DNA of 64,000 bases, taken from positions 186,001 to 250,000 of the forward strand of contig JARGOX010000004.1 in assembly GCA_029233925.1 (NCBI GenBank), written 5' to 3'. The translations under genes and the position numbers were made by a program. The notes beneath the pieces are model-generated. The model saw only the letters and a list, made by a program, of their open reading frames with translations. It did no database searches and was not told the origin of the DNA. Shown here one piece after another: positions 43,957 to 53,445 of this stretch (position 1 is its first letter; each line of letters begins with the position of its first letter). The DNA comes from Rhizobiaceae bacterium. Its GTDB lineage: Bacteria > Pseudomonadota > Alphaproteobacteria > Rhizobiales > Rhizobiaceae.

Positions 43957-45270
43957 CTACTCCCCCTTCGCCTTGTGCATCAGGCTGAGGCCCCTGGCGG
44001 TGCGGGCGGGGAAGCCCTGCCAGTAGGTGTGTTCGGGCTTGGCTGTCTTGCCGTCCTCTTCCATTGCGAAAACGCCGTCACCGGAGTTTTCGATCAGGTT
44101 GAGATAGGGGGCCATTTCATTGTCGCCTTTGACATATTGGCCGAGGAAGGCGGTGACGAAATGCTGGGCGATGTTGTTCATGCGCACATTGTCCCACACG
44201 GCATCGGCATAATGATCAAAGGGGATGAAATCGAGGTGTTCGGAGGCGACCCATGTTTCCGCCGGGGCGGGCATCGGCGCGCCGGCGTTGTGGTTGGCGT
44301 GGTCATAGGTCAGCAGATAACGCTCAGTAAAGACGCTGCCCTCGAAGATCGCCTTGGTGCCTTTTTCATAACCGGCGACATCGTCGTCGCTGCCGGCAAT
44401 GAAGAACATCGGAATGCGCACGCCGGCAAGGCCCGCGGCATCCCAGAAGCCGGTGTTCATGCCCCAGGGCGCGAAGGCGACTGCCGCCTTGATGCGCGGG
44501 TCGATCAACGCCTCATGGGTGTCGGATCCGGCCAGATGCACCTGCAAGGTGCCGGCGGGCGCGCCCCAGGCATATTCTGTGCTGCCCTGCGTCACGCCGC
44601 CACCGGCGGTGATGACAGCGCCATAACCGCCCATGGAATAGCCGATCAGGCCCGTCGTGGAGGCATCCACCAACCCGCTGAGGAAATTGCCGTCCTCCTT
44701 CGACATGCGGTCGATTTCGTTGAGAACGAAGGTCTGGTCGAGGGAGCGGTTGACGAGCGTCGAGCCGAAGGCAAGCTTGCTGTCATAGGTGCTGTCGGTG
44801 TGGTCGATGGAGACCGTCACATAGCCCTTGGTGGCGAGGTTTTCGCCGAGATGGCTCAAGAGGTATCGATTGCCGGGATACCCATGGGAAATGATCACCA
44901 GCGGATAGGCCTTGGCAGGTTTGGCCGATGCGGCATCGCGCACAGCCCTGCCCTTCAGTTCCACTTCCTGCACGCCGTCACGCTGCAGAACGCCCGTATA
45001 GGTGCCCTCGGTGCCGGTGCCATCGGCCGCCGGATACCAGACTTCCAGCGTCAGCGGCCGGTTATAACGCGGCAGCGGCTTGTCGGCCTCGATCTTGACG
45101 ATGTCGATCTGGTCCGGATTGCTGACCTCAAGGGTGCGCACGCCAATAGCGGCCTCCCCGTGGGCGGCAAGCGCCGGGGCGTCGGGCCGGATCTGGTCGA
45201 TACGATTCTGCGCCATGGCGCCTCCACACATCAGTCCCGAAAGGACTGCAATTCCCATCAGATGCTTCAT
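43957..45270 (-). CDS. Secreted alpha/beta hydrolase (PAF-acetylhydrolase / dienelactone hydrolase-like)
   Basis: 437-aa exported enzyme. Signal peptide about 1-20 (IAVLSGLMCGGAMA-QN). The alpha/beta fold opens with YPLVIISHGYPGNRYLLSHL (oxyanion HG); nucleophile motif GLIGYSMGGYGAV; a later FFIAGSDDDVAGYE supplies the acid and DHANHN or a nearby His completes the triad. Good GAGAGA ribosome site. The ester or lactone substrate is unknown. It lies just beyond the tRNA, outside the island. Confidence 0.85.
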   Translation of the reverse strand: MKHLMGIAVLSGLMCGGAMAQNRIDQIRPDAPALAAHGEAAIGVRTLEVSNPDQIDIVKIEADKPLPRYNRPLTLEVWYPAADGTGTEGTYTGVLQRDGVQEVELKGRAVRDAASAKPAKAYPLVIISHGYPGNRYLLSHLGENLATKGYVTVSIDHTDSTYDSKLAFGSTLVNRSLDQTFVLNEIDRMSKEDGNFLSGLVDASTTGLIGYSMGGYGAVITAGGGVTQGSTEYAWGAPAGTLQVHLAGSDTHEALIDPRIKAAVAFAPWGMNTGFWDAAGLAGVRIPMFFIAGSDDDVAGYEKGTKAIFEGSVFTERYLLTYDHANHNAGAPMPAPAETWVASEHLDFIPFDHYADAVWDNVRMNNIAQHFVTAFLGQYVKGDNEMAPYLNLIENSGDGVFAMEEDGKTAKPEHTYWQGFPARTARGLSLMHKAKGE

Positions 45271-45347
45271 GTTCTCTCTCCCGTTGTCACACGAATGTCA
45301 GCGACATACTACTCGGTATGTTTGAAGGGGGCAAGGTTGGCCGGGAA

Positions 45348-45922
45348 GCGGTGCCTGGAGTGAGGCACGAGTGTGCGGCACCTCAGAGGAGTGGTACGGA
45401 AAAAACGGGAGCTGCGCTGCGCCTTCGTGAATCCTTTCTGTTCACGGCGAGCGGCGCTAAAGCGCCTGCCTACACAGGGTGCGGCCAAAAAGTTGGCCGG
45501 GCTGCGGTCGCAGCCTGTTGAGTGCCCCGAAGTAAGGCACCGGTCACTGCAAGGCGTGCCCAAAGCGAGGTACCAGTGTGCCGTACTTCAGAAGAGTTTT
45601 TCGGAGAACGCGGAGCTGCGCTGCACTTTCGTGAATCCTTTCTGTTCACGGCGAGCGGCGCTAAAGCGCCTGCCTACACAGGGTGCGGCCAAAAAGTTGG
45701 CCGGGCTGCGGTCGCAGCCTGTTGAGTGCCCCGAAGTTAGGCACCGGGCGCTGTAGACCCTGCCTTGCTGGTAAGTCCCAGGGTGCAGCAAGCACGGCCT
45801 TACTGCCAGGCACGCATCCGCCGTAGGCGGCAAGCGCGCCAGTTAACCGTCAATGTCGCGTCGGGGCTAATGCCCCGCCCCGTCTGGAGCCAGCGCCGCA
45901 AGGCGCGTACGGCGAGAAGACA
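45348..45922 (+). repeat. Hairpin-rich non-coding repeat, copy A (tandemly duplicated)
   Basis: About 575 bp of non-coding DNA matching the element at 55411-55748. Within it, 45424-45533 is repeated perfectly at 45628-45737 (110 bp, 204-bp offset). It is built from short stems: GTGCC/GGCAC, GGCGC-taaa-GCGCC, GGCCAA-aaag-TTGGCC, CCGCC-gta-GGCGG, CGGGGC-taat-GCCCCG (45862-45877), GCGCC-gcaa-GGCGC. Open frames across it are consequences of high GC. It lies between a hydrolase gene and a LysR gene. Confidence 0.8.
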
Positions 45923-45961
45923 AAAACAGGCGTGAAGACAAAACAAACAGCCGTGAAGACG

Positions 45962-46936
45962 CTACAAATACGTCCGTCTCTCAATCGCGGTTTCCTCGAT
46001 CTTCGCAGTCAGCGCATCGACAAAAGCCTGTTCGGCGCGGTTCATGCGTTCCATCGGGTTCCATACCATGTGCACGTCAATGGCCGGCGGGTCGTCGTAG
46101 GGCGGCAGGCGCCAGAGCAGGCCTTCGGCCACGTCGCGGGCCACCACGTGGACGGGAAGCGCGCTGATGCCCAAGCCGGCGATGGTCATGCGGCGGATTT
46201 CTTCCAGATGGGATGAGCGGCCGACCACATGTTGATCGAGCCCCGCCTCGGCGCGGATCAGCGCCACCGGGCGCAGCACGTCATCCAGCCGGTCGGTCAG
46301 GAAAGAGACCGAAGAATGGCCCTTCAGGTCCGCCTTGGACAGGCTCTTGCGGCCAAAGAGCGGGTGGCCGGGGCCGCAAAAGAGGCCGAAGAATTCGCGG
46401 TAGAGCCTGCGATATTCCAGCTTGGCGCTGCGCTCGTGCACCAGACAGATGGCCAGCGAGGCGCGGCGCGCCGTCACCTCGGTAAGCGCGGCAACGCTGG
46501 CCATGACATCCAGCGTCATGGTGGCCTTGGGATGGGTCTCGTGAAAGGCCCGCAAGGCATCGTCAAACAGCGGGCAGACGACGTGGCTGGCCATCGCGAT
46601 ATGGACATGGCCGCGGATCTCGTCCGTCACATCGCGCATCAGGTTGTTCAGCCGGGTCACCGAGCCGTATATATCCAGCGCCTCGCGGTGCAGCAGGCGT
46701 CCGGCGTCGGTCAGTTGGAAATGCCCCGGCGAGCGGTCGATCAGCCGCTTGCCGATCTGCTCTTCCAGGCGGCGCAGGGCATTGGAAACGCTGGGCTGCT
46801 TGCGGCCAAGCCGCTCGGCGGCGCCGGTGACGCTGCCGGCTTCCGCCAGCACGACAAATGTGTGCAGCAGGTTCCAGTCAAACGCCCGTCCGGCGCTGCC
46901 TTGTTTCACAGTATCGGCCATGCCCATAGAAACCAT
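45962..46936 (-). CDS. LysR-type transcriptional regulator
   Basis: 324-aa regulator. HTH about residues 20-80 (LLHTFVVLAEAGSVTGAAER, RKQPSVSNALRRLEEQIGKR), then a substrate-binding domain. Divergent from the ABC/aminotransferase operon, with 137 bp between starts, so it is the likely activator of that operon. Alternative starts at 46927 and 46921. The co-inducer is probably the imported amino acid or a derivative (inference). Confidence 0.92.
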   Translation of the reverse strand: MVSMGMADTVKQGSAGRAFDWNLLHTFVVLAEAGSVTGAAERLGRKQPSVSNALRRLEEQIGKRLIDRSPGHFQLTDAGRLLHREALDIYGSVTRLNNLMRDVTDEIRGHVHIAMASHVVCPLFDDALRAFHETHPKATMTLDVMASVAALTEVTARRASLAICLVHERSAKLEYRRLYREFFGLFCGPGHPLFGRKSLSKADLKGHSSVSFLTDRLDDVLRPVALIRAEAGLDQHVVGRSSHLEEIRRMTIAGLGISALPVHVVARDVAEGLLWRLPPYDDPPAIDVHMVWNPMERMNRAEQAFVDALTAKIEETAIERRTYL

Positions 46937-46938
46937 GA

Positions 46939-46949
46939 ATAGTTACTAT
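46939..46949. promoter_or_regulatory. Possible LysR-binding palindrome
   Basis: ATAGTTACTAT forms a perfect ATAG-N3-CTAT inverted repeat in the divergent region between lysR and the ABC binding-protein gene. LysR boxes are short palindromes at such positions. An additional GAATAG/CTATTC pair flanks it at a distance. Moderate to weak evidence. Confidence 0.4.
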
Positions 46950-47073
46950 TGTCATTATCTATTTTGAGAATGGTCTCACCTATTCCATTATCCGAATATG
47001 TTGTTGCCCCGGCAGGGGGCAATGGCGCACGGGGTTGTTTTCAAATTTCACATTGACAGGAAAGGAGCATTCT

Positions 47074-47859
47074 ATGCTCACGCAGATGAAGGGCCTGATG
47101 GCCGCAATGATTTTCGCCGGGGTGGCATTGTCCGCCCCCGCGCATGCCGATGAACTGGATACGATCAAGGCCAATGGCAAGCTGTCCATCGCGCTGACAG
47201 GCGCCTATCCGCCGTTTTCGCTGGTCAACGAGCAGAACGAAGTGGTCGGTTTTGACGTTTCCATCGGCAAGGAAATCGCCAAGCGACTGGGCGTCGAACC
47301 GGAAATCGTCACCACCGCCTGGGACGGCATTCTCGCCGGACTGATGGCCGGAAAATATGACACGATCATCGGCAGCATGAGCATCACGCCCAAGCGCATG
47401 GAAGTGGTGGATTTTGTCGGCCCCTATTATTCCGCCGGCCGGGCAATCTTCGTCGGCGCCGATAGCGCCGTGATGGGCATGGACGACCTGAAGGGCAAGA
47501 CAGTCGGTGTGACGCTGGGTGAAACCCATGAAAAATGGGCCCGCGAACAGTCCGACATGGACTGGACGCTGAAGACCTACAAGGGCCTGCCGGAACTGAT
47601 GCTGGAACTCAAGAATGGCCGCATCGATGCGCTGATCATCGATTCCATTCCGGGTCGTGTGGCGATCACCAAGGACAAGCAGCCCATCCGCGAACTTGAC
47701 CTGTCCGATATTGAAGGCGCCAGCGTCGGCGTCGGCATGGCCATCCGCAAGGGAAACCCGGAGCTGGCAGCCGCCATGCAAAAGGCGCTTGATGACATGA
47801 TGGCCGACGGCACCTACGAAAAGATCTCCGTCGAATGGGTCGGTGCAGATATCCGCTAG
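47074..47859 (+). CDS. Amino-acid ABC transporter substrate-binding protein (family 3)
   Basis: 261-aa periplasmic binding protein: signal peptide about 1-25 (MAAMIFAGVALSAPAHA-DE), then IKANGKLSIALTGAYPPFSL, VVGFDVSIGKEIAKRLGVEP, and VGVTLGETHEKWAREQ typical of polar amino-acid binders. ATG at 47074 with AAAGGAG upstream. First gene of an operon reaching 55392. It pairs with the two permeases and ATPase downstream, although a creatininase-like gene is inserted between. Confidence 0.93.
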   Translation: MLTQMKGLMAAMIFAGVALSAPAHADELDTIKANGKLSIALTGAYPPFSLVNEQNEVVGFDVSIGKEIAKRLGVEPEIVTTAWDGILAGLMAGKYDTIIGSMSITPKRMEVVDFVGPYYSAGRAIFVGADSAVMGMDDLKGKTVGVTLGETHEKWAREQSDMDWTLKTYKGLPELMLELKNGRIDALIIDSIPGRVAITKDKQPIRELDLSDIEGASVGVGMAIRKGNPELAAAMQKALDDMMADGTYEKISVEWVGADIR

Positions 47860-47946
47860 GCGCGACGCTCTGCTTTTGCATCCGCCCGGCACCTGCCTGG
47901 CGGGTGCCCGTTTCACATTCCAGGCAACAGGCGGAAGGAACCCACC

Positions 47947-48738
47947 ATGAAAACAGACTACGGAAAACTGACATGGGAAGAGGTCCGCGACGCCGACAAG
48001 GACCGGGTGATCATCCTGCCGGTTGCCGCAACGGAAGACCACGGGCCGCATATGGTGCTCGACACCGATACGCTGCTGGGCACATCGATTGCCCGGGAGG
48101 TCGCTGTGCGCTCGCCGGAAGATGTGCTGATCATGCCGTCGATCCCCTACGGTTTCAACGAACACCACAAGGATTTTCCGGGCGTCATCTGGATCCAGCC
48201 CGAGACATTGATCGCCTTTGTCACCGATGTGACCAAATCGCTCGCCCATCACGGTTTCCGCCGCATCCTGCTGCTCAACAGCCATGGATCGAACCATCCG
48301 GTTCTCGATCTGGCTGCCCGCAAGACGGTGATTGAAAACGACATCATCTGCGTTTCCGCCTCCTACTGGAACCTGATGTCGGACCGCATCAACGCCATCC
48401 GCAAATCGCCGACCGGCGGCATTGCCCATGCGGGCGAATTCGAGGCGGCGATGTACATGCATCTGGATCCCGAACATGTCTATCCGGAAAAGGCGGCCAG
48501 CCAGATCATCCACGATCCGTCCAGCCGCTATTTCAACCTCGACCTTGCCGCCGGCGGCAGCCGCGCCATGCTGATGCGCTGGTGGTCGGCGGCCTCGCCG
48601 GATGGCACAATGGGTGATCCGACCGTGGCCGATGCGGAAACGGGACGGCAATATTTCGAAGCCGCCGTCGAGGAAACCATCGGGCTGGTGAAAGAAATTC
48701 GCCGGCTGCCGATGCTCAAACGCACAGACCACCATTGA
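47947..48738 (+). CDS. Creatininase family amidohydrolase
   Basis: 263-aa cytosolic metal-dependent hydrolase. Metal ligands visible: E30-D-H32 and Asp39 in ATEDHGPHMVLDTDTLLG, His in LLLNSHGSNHPVLD, and HAGEFEAA with the late Glu. Family members open lactams or cyclic amides (creatinine, and precursors in cofactor pathways). It lies between the ABC binding-protein and permease genes, implying it acts on the imported compound, perhaps as a lactam or amide hydrolase. Actual creatinine hydrolysis is not supported by neighbours. Confidence 0.9.
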   Translation: MKTDYGKLTWEEVRDADKDRVIILPVAATEDHGPHMVLDTDTLLGTSIAREVAVRSPEDVLIMPSIPYGFNEHHKDFPGVIWIQPETLIAFVTDVTKSLAHHGFRRILLLNSHGSNHPVLDLAARKTVIENDIICVSASYWNLMSDRINAIRKSPTGGIAHAGEFEAAMYMHLDPEHVYPEKAASQIIHDPSSRYFNLDLAAGGSRAMLMRWWSAASPDGTMGDPTVADAETGRQYFEAAVEETIGLVKEIRRLPMLKRTDHH

Positions 48739-48745
48739 GGCTCCC

Positions 48746-49396
48746 ATGGATTTTGCGCTGATCGGACGTATCTGGCCGTTTTTTGCCGAAGCGGCATGGG
48801 TCACCATCGAGGTCTCGATGCTGGCCATCATCTTGGGGCTGATCCTGGGGTTTGCCGCAGCGCTCGCCAGCCTTTCGCGCAATGTGCTGCTGCGCTGGCC
48901 GGCACGGGCCTATGTCAGCGTCTTTCGCGGAACGCCGGCGCTGATCCAGCTGTTCCTGTTGTATTTCGGCGGCCCGCAGATCGGCATCAACCTGGGTCCG
49001 TTTGAGGCCGGTGTCATTGGCCTTGGCATCAATATCGGCGCCTATATGTGCGAGACGATCCGCGGCGCCATTCTCTCCGTCGACAAGGGACAGACCGAAG
49101 CCGGGCGGTGCCTGGGTCTTGGCCAGGCGCAGGTCATGCGCCGGGTGATCCTGCCGCAGGCAGCCCGCATGATGGTGCGCCCGCTGGGAGTCAATGCCAT
49201 CGCGCTGATCAAGGGTTCGGCCATCGTCTCGACCATTTCGGTGCTGGAACTGTCCTATACGGCGCACCGCTATATCTCGTCGACCTACAAACCCTTCGAG
49301 ATGTTCATTCTCGCATCCATCTTTTATCTGGCGATCGTCACGGTCTTTTCCTTCGGGGTAAAAAAGATCGACGAACGCGTAGCGCTGGAGTCCTGA
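48746..49396 (+). CDS. Amino-acid ABC transporter permease (HisM/ArtQ-like)
   Basis: 216-aa inner-membrane permease with about five hydrophobic segments. VSVFRGTPALIQLFLLYFGG is the classic motif, and GRCLGLGQAQVMRRVILPQA the EAA loop. Paralogous to the next gene, with which it forms a heterodimeric channel. Tight spacing: 8 nt after the creatininase stop and 2 nt before the next start. Confidence 0.94.
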   Translation: MDFALIGRIWPFFAEAAWVTIEVSMLAIILGLILGFAAALASLSRNVLLRWPARAYVSVFRGTPALIQLFLLYFGGPQIGINLGPFEAGVIGLGINIGAYMCETIRGAILSVDKGQTEAGRCLGLGQAQVMRRVILPQAARMMVRPLGVNAIALIKGSAIVSTISVLELSYTAHRYISSTYKPFEMFILASIFYLAIVTVFSFGVKKIDERVALES

Positions 49397-49397
49397 C

Positions 49398-50054
49398 ATG
49401 GGTCTCGATTTCTCCATTCTGCCCGCCTATGCCGACATCCTTTGGCAGGGCACTTTGTGGACCATCGCGCTGACGGTCCTGTCGATGGTCTTCAGCCTTG
49501 CCGGTGGCGTGGTGTTTGCGGTGCTGCAGCTGAGCCGCCATGCGATCATTCGCTGGCCGGTCGCCGGTTTTGCCTGGTTGTTCATGGGCACGCCGCTGCT
49601 GCTGCAGCTGTTTTTGATCTATTTCGGGCTGGTGCAGATCGGCCTGGATCTCAACGCCTTTGTCGCCGGGGTGATTGCGCTCAGCCTGCATTTCGCGGTC
49701 TATAATTCCGAAATCATCCGTTCGGCCATCGTTGCCGTGGACAAGGGCCAGTATGAAGCGGCGCGCAGCCTCGGGCTCAGCCAGTTCCAGGCCATGCGCA
49801 AGGCCATCGTGCCGCAGGCCGTCGCCAATGTGACGCCAGCACTGGGCAACATGATGATCGCGCTTTTGAAAGAAAGCGCGCTGGTCTCGGTCATCGGCGT
49901 GATGGAGCTGACATTGTCGGCGCAACGGGCGATTTCCGACAGTTTCCGCCCGTTCGAATTCTATATCGCCGCCGGGGCAATCTACTATGTCCTCAACCTT
50001 GGTCTCGAGCAGGCGGTGCGTGTCGCAGAACGCCGCTCGGCCCAGTACAGATAG
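49398..50054 (+). CDS. Amino-acid ABC transporter permease
   Basis: 218-aa inner-membrane permease, second half of the channel. LFMGTPLLLQLFLIYFGLVQ and the EAA loop AARSLGLSQFQAMRKAIVPQ are clear. Translated after the first permease with GGAG. Its partner ATPase follows 25 nt later. Confidence 0.94.
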   Translation: MGLDFSILPAYADILWQGTLWTIALTVLSMVFSLAGGVVFAVLQLSRHAIIRWPVAGFAWLFMGTPLLLQLFLIYFGLVQIGLDLNAFVAGVIALSLHFAVYNSEIIRSAIVAVDKGQYEAARSLGLSQFQAMRKAIVPQAVANVTPALGNMMIALLKESALVSVIGVMELTLSAQRAISDSFRPFEFYIAAGAIYYVLNLGLEQAVRVAERRSAQYR

Positions 50055-50078
50055 TCCGTCAGCACAGGATTTCCGATT

Positions 50079-50837
50079 ATGAACGAACCCATCGTCAAGA
50101 TTCGCGGCCTGAAGAAGAACTTCGGATCGCTGCAGGTCCTCAAGGGTATCGACATGGATATCGATCAGGGCCAGATTTTTGCCCTGATCGGCGCCAGCGG
50201 CTCGGGCAAGTCCACCCTGCTGCGCACCATCAACCAGTTGGAAGAGGTCACCGAGGGTGAAATCTGGTTTGACGGGGAACTGGTCAACCAGAAGCTGCCG
50301 CACCGGCAGCGCGAGGCGCATCTCAACCGATTGCGCCAGAACATCGGCATGGTTTTTCAGCACTTCAACCTGTTCCCGCATCTCACAGCCATCGAGAATG
50401 TCACCATGGCACCGCTGATGCTGGGCCGGGTGAACAAGGCCGAGGCAATCGAACAGGCGAAAAAGCTGCTGGACAAGGTGGGGCTTTCCGATCGGGGCGA
50501 CTATTACCCCTCGAAACTCTCCGGCGGCCAGAAGCAGCGCGTGGCGATTGCCCGCTCGCTGGCCATGAACCCCAAATTGATGCTGTTCGACGAGGTGACC
50601 TCGGCGCTTGATCCCGAACTGGTGGGCGAGGTCAACCGGGTGATGAAAGCCCTGGCCGAAGAAGACATGACGATGATCATCGTCACCCATGATCTGCGCT
50701 TTGCCGAAGATGTATCCGACCATGTGATCTTCATGGCAGATGGGCTGGTGGTCGAGGAAGGGCCACCATCACTGGTTTTCCGCGCGCCGCAGGAAGACCG
50801 GACGAAATCCTTTTTGCAACAGGTGTTCAATGACTGA
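50079..50837 (+). CDS. Amino-acid ABC transporter ATP-binding protein
   Basis: 252-aa ATPase of the GlnQ/HisP group: Walker [11 protein letters not shown]-loop [10 protein letters not shown], signature [20 protein letters not shown], Walker [14 protein letters not shown]-loop [14 protein letters not shown]. All intact. Its stop overlaps the aminotransferase start by 8 nt, tying transport to catabolism. Confidence 0.95.
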   Translation: MNEPIVKIRGLKKNFGSLQVLKGIDMDIDQGQIFALIGASGSGKSTLLRTINQLEEVTEGEIWFDGELVNQKLPHRQREAHLNRLRQNIGMVFQHFNLFPHLTAIENVTMAPLMLGRVNKAEAIEQAKKLLDKVGLSDRGDYYPSKLSGGQKQRVAIARSLAMNPKLMLFDEVTSALDPELVGEVNRVMKALAEEDMTMIIVTHDLRFAEDVSDHVIFMADGLVVEEGPPSLVFRAPQEDRTKSFLQQVFND

Positions 50838-52185
50838 AGCTCCCCGCTCGCATCTCTTCTACCAGAGCAGAAACAAGCGCCCCATGCTCGACATGGCGCG
50901 CGGCGTCTATATGTGGGATGTCGACGGCAAGCGCTATCTGGACGGCTCGTCGGGAGCAATGGTGTCCAATATCGGCCATTCGAACCCGCGGGTGCTGGAA
51001 GCCATGCGCCGGCAGATGGAAAAATCCACCTTCGGCTACCGGCTGCATTTCGAGACCGAGCCGGCGGAACGGCTGGCCGCCAAGACAGCAGGCCTTGCGC
51101 CAGAGGGCCTGGAGCGGGTGTTTTTTGTCTCCGGCGGCTCCGAGGCGGTGGAAAGCGGCATCAAACTGGCCCGGCAATATGCCGTGGCCATCGGCCAGGC
51201 ATCGCGCTGGAAAGTGATTTCGCGCACGCCCAGCTATCACGGCTGCACGCTGGGCGCGCTGGCGCTGACCGGCTATACGCCGCTGACCCAGCCGTTCGAG
51301 CCGATGATGCAGGCGATGCCAAAGATACCGGCGCCGCGCGCCTATCTGGACAAGATGGATATGGATGATCCGGCAACGGGATTGCACTATGCCGACATGC
51401 TGGAGGCGAAGATCCTTGCCGAGGGGCCGGACAGCGTGCTTGCCTTTATCGTCGAGCCGGTTGGCGGCGCTTCGACCGGCGCATTGGTGCCGCCTGCCGG
51501 ATATATGGCGCGCATTCGCGACATCTGCAATCGCTACGGCATCATTCTGATCCATGACGAGGTGATGTCGGGCGGCGGACGCACCGGGCGTTTCTTCGGC
51601 GGTGAACATTGGGACGGCGCGCCGGATATCATCACCCTGTCCAAGGGTTTTGGCGCCGGTTATGCGGCGCTGGGCGCCGTGATCGCCCATGAACGGATTG
51701 TTGATGCAGTGATGGATGCCGGCGGCTTTGCCCATGGTTTCACCTATGCCGGCAACCCGCTGGCCTGCGCAACCGGGCTGGCGGTGATGCAGGAGATCGA
51801 GGCGGAAGGCATGATCGACAATGCGGCGCAAATCGGCGATCTGCTGAAAGCGCGCCTGCAGGCGCTGAGCCAACGCTTCCAGATCATCGGCGATGTGCGC
51901 GGCAAGGGCCTGTTGCTGGCCTTTGAACTGGTTTCAGACCGGGACACGATGGCGCCACTGCCCGCCGCCTTCAATGCCTATAACCGTCTCGTCGATATCG
52001 CCCATGACAATGGCCTGATCATCTATGCGCGGCGCACCCGCGATGGTCTGGAAGGCGACCATTTCCTCGTCTGTCCGCCGATGATCTCCACAGCAGACCA
52101 TGTGGATGAAATCATCGATGTGCTGACCCGCTCGCTGGCGCAGTTCATGGACGAAATCACGGGCAAATGGCCGGTGGCCGTATGA
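50830..52185 (+). CDS. Class III (PLP) aminotransferase
   Basis: 451-aa pyridoxal-phosphate enzyme. [20 protein letters not shown] opens the fold, [19 protein letters not shown] binds phosphate, [17 protein letters not shown] has the PLP-contacting Asp, and [17 protein letters not shown] the Schiff-base lysine. Class III members act on omega- or beta-amino groups. The start at 50830 overlaps the ATPase stop. Context (GNAT, CoA-transferase, deacylase) suggests transamination of an acylated diamino acid to a 3-oxo acid (inference). Confidence 0.93.
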   Translation: MTEAPRSHLFYQSRNKRPMLDMARGVYMWDVDGKRYLDGSSGAMVSNIGHSNPRVLEAMRRQMEKSTFGYRLHFETEPAERLAAKTAGLAPEGLERVFFVSGGSEAVESGIKLARQYAVAIGQASRWKVISRTPSYHGCTLGALALTGYTPLTQPFEPMMQAMPKIPAPRAYLDKMDMDDPATGLHYADMLEAKILAEGPDSVLAFIVEPVGGASTGALVPPAGYMARIRDICNRYGIILIHDEVMSGGGRTGRFFGGEHWDGAPDIITLSKGFGAGYAALGAVIAHERIVDAVMDAGGFAHGFTYAGNPLACATGLAVMQEIEAEGMIDNAAQIGDLLKARLQALSQRFQIIGDVRGKGLLLAFELVSDRDTMAPLPAAFNAYNRLVDIAHDNGLIIYARRTRDGLEGDHFLVCPPMISTADHVDEIIDVLTRSLAQFMDEITGKWPVAV

Positions 52186-52250
52186 GTATGGGGATCGGCA
52201 ATTCCTGTCCGCCCGCGCTGCGGGATCTGGACCGAAGGGAGGCCTGACCC

Positions 52251-52733
52251 ATGGCCCCTGTTACAATCCGCCGGGCAAAGGCCGCAGATGCAGCCCGCCT
52301 GAACCGGGCTCTGGCCAGGCTTTCCGCCCATCTCGGTGACAAGCATAACGCCACTGATGAGGCCGTCGCGCGCGCCGGTTTCGGACCCTCGCCCAGTTTC
52401 ATCGCCCTTCTGGCGGAGCGCGGCGAAGACGTGGTCGGTGCGGCGATGTTCTCACGGGTGTTTTCAACCGTCATGGGCGCGCCCGGCGTTCTGGTTTCCG
52501 ATCTGTGGATTGAGGAGACGATGCGCGGTGACGGCCTTGGCCGACGCCTGCTGGCGGCTGCCGGAAAACTGGCCGCAGAGGAGTGGGGCGCCGCCTATCT
52601 GAAACTCAGCGTCAGCAATTCCAACGCCGATGCACGCGCGGCCTATGCGCGGCTCGGCTTCACCCCGATCCTTGGCGAGACACCGATGATCCTCGGCGGT
52701 GCCTTGTTTGAAACCCTGAAAGGCGGATCATGA
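52251..52733 (+). CDS. GNAT family N-acetyltransferase (diamine acetyltransferase-like)
   Basis: 160-aa acetyltransferase. VTIRRAKAADAARLNRALAR is a common opening; LVSDLWIEETMRGDGLGRRL is the acetyl-CoA-binding motif (R/Q-x-x-G-x-G), and SVSNSNADARAAYARLGF the C-terminal motif B. The pattern is like spermidine/spermine or diamine acetyltransferases. GGGAGG ribosome site. In this operon it might acetylate the distal amino group of the imported diamino acid (inference). Confidence 0.88.
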   Translation: MAPVTIRRAKAADAARLNRALARLSAHLGDKHNATDEAVARAGFGPSPSFIALLAERGEDVVGAAMFSRVFSTVMGAPGVLVSDLWIEETMRGDGLGRRLLAAAGKLAAEEWGAAYLKLSVSNSNADARAAYARLGFTPILGETPMILGGALFETLKGGS

Positions 52734-52752
52734 ATATCCTGCTGCACGCCTG

Positions 52753-53445
52753 ATGGCGATGCCTGACAAATCGGCTGATATCGGATCGGCCATCGCACGC
52801 ATCCATGATGGCGCCAGCGTCATGCTGGGCGGCTTTGGCGTACCCGGCACACCCTTCTGCCTGATCGAGGAACTGGTGCGCCAGGGTCCAAAAAATCTCA
52901 CCATCATCAAGAATGACGCCAATGAAATGGGCATGGGTGTCGACTGGCTGCTGGAAAACGGCCAGGTGTCAAAGCTGGTCGCCAGCCATATCGGCCTCAA
53001 TGCACGGGCCATCGCCATGATGAATGACGGCGCGCTCAGCGTCGAATTTGTCGCCCAGGGCATTCTGGCCGAACGCATTCGCATTGCCGGCGCAGGCCTT
53101 TTGGGGTTTGTAACGGATATCGGCATGGGCACGCCGCTGGCCGAGGGCAAGCAACAGGTCAGCGTCAACGGGGTCACAGGCATCCTGGAACCGGCATTGA
53201 AGGCCGATTTTGCGCTGGTCCATGCCGAAACGGCCGATACATTCGGCAATTTGTTTTATGCTGCTGCGGCGCGAAACTTCAATCCGTTGATGGCCATGGC
53301 AGCCCATTGCACCATCGCAGAGGCCGAGACCATCGTCGATCAGGGCCGCATCAAGCCAGAGAATGTGCATACGCCCGGCCCCTTCGTGGACCAACTCGTG
53401 ACGCTCAAGCAATTGCCGGAGGTCTATGGTGTTGTCAGACGCTAG
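52753..53445 (+). CDS. 3-oxoacid CoA-transferase subunit A
   Basis: 230-aa subunit of a family I CoA-transferase. VMLGGFGVPGTPFCLIEELV is the glycine-rich opening, followed by NEMGMGVDWLLENGQVSKLV and GVTGILEPALKADFALVHAE. It overlaps the B-subunit gene by 20 nt. It moves CoA between an acyl-CoA such as succinyl-CoA and a 3-oxo acid. Specificity may be acetoacetate, 3-oxoadipate or an acylated keto acid. Confidence 0.92.
   Translation: MAMPDKSADIGSAIARIHDGASVMLGGFGVPGTPFCLIEELVRQGPKNLTIIKNDANEMGMGVDWLLENGQVSKLVASHIGLNARAIAMMNDGALSVEFVAQGILAERIRIAGAGLLGFVTDIGMGTPLAEGKQQVSVNGVTGILEPALKADFALVHAETADTFGNLFYAAAARNFNPLMAMAAHCTIAEAETIVDQGRIKPENVHTPGPFVDQLVTLKQLPEVYGVVRR

Noticed and set aside
45318-45833. 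Repeated frames reading CSRRAALKRLPTQGAAKKLA and similar
   Set aside because: They arise from the two tandem copies of the hairpin repeat; the same DNA is open in several frames and its conservation follows hairpin stems, not codons.
47041-50723. Long minus-strand frames opposite the amino-acid ABC operon (613, 233 and 461 codons)
   Set aside because: All are reverse-strand shadows of the binding-protein, creatininase, permease and ATPase genes, with no family motif.
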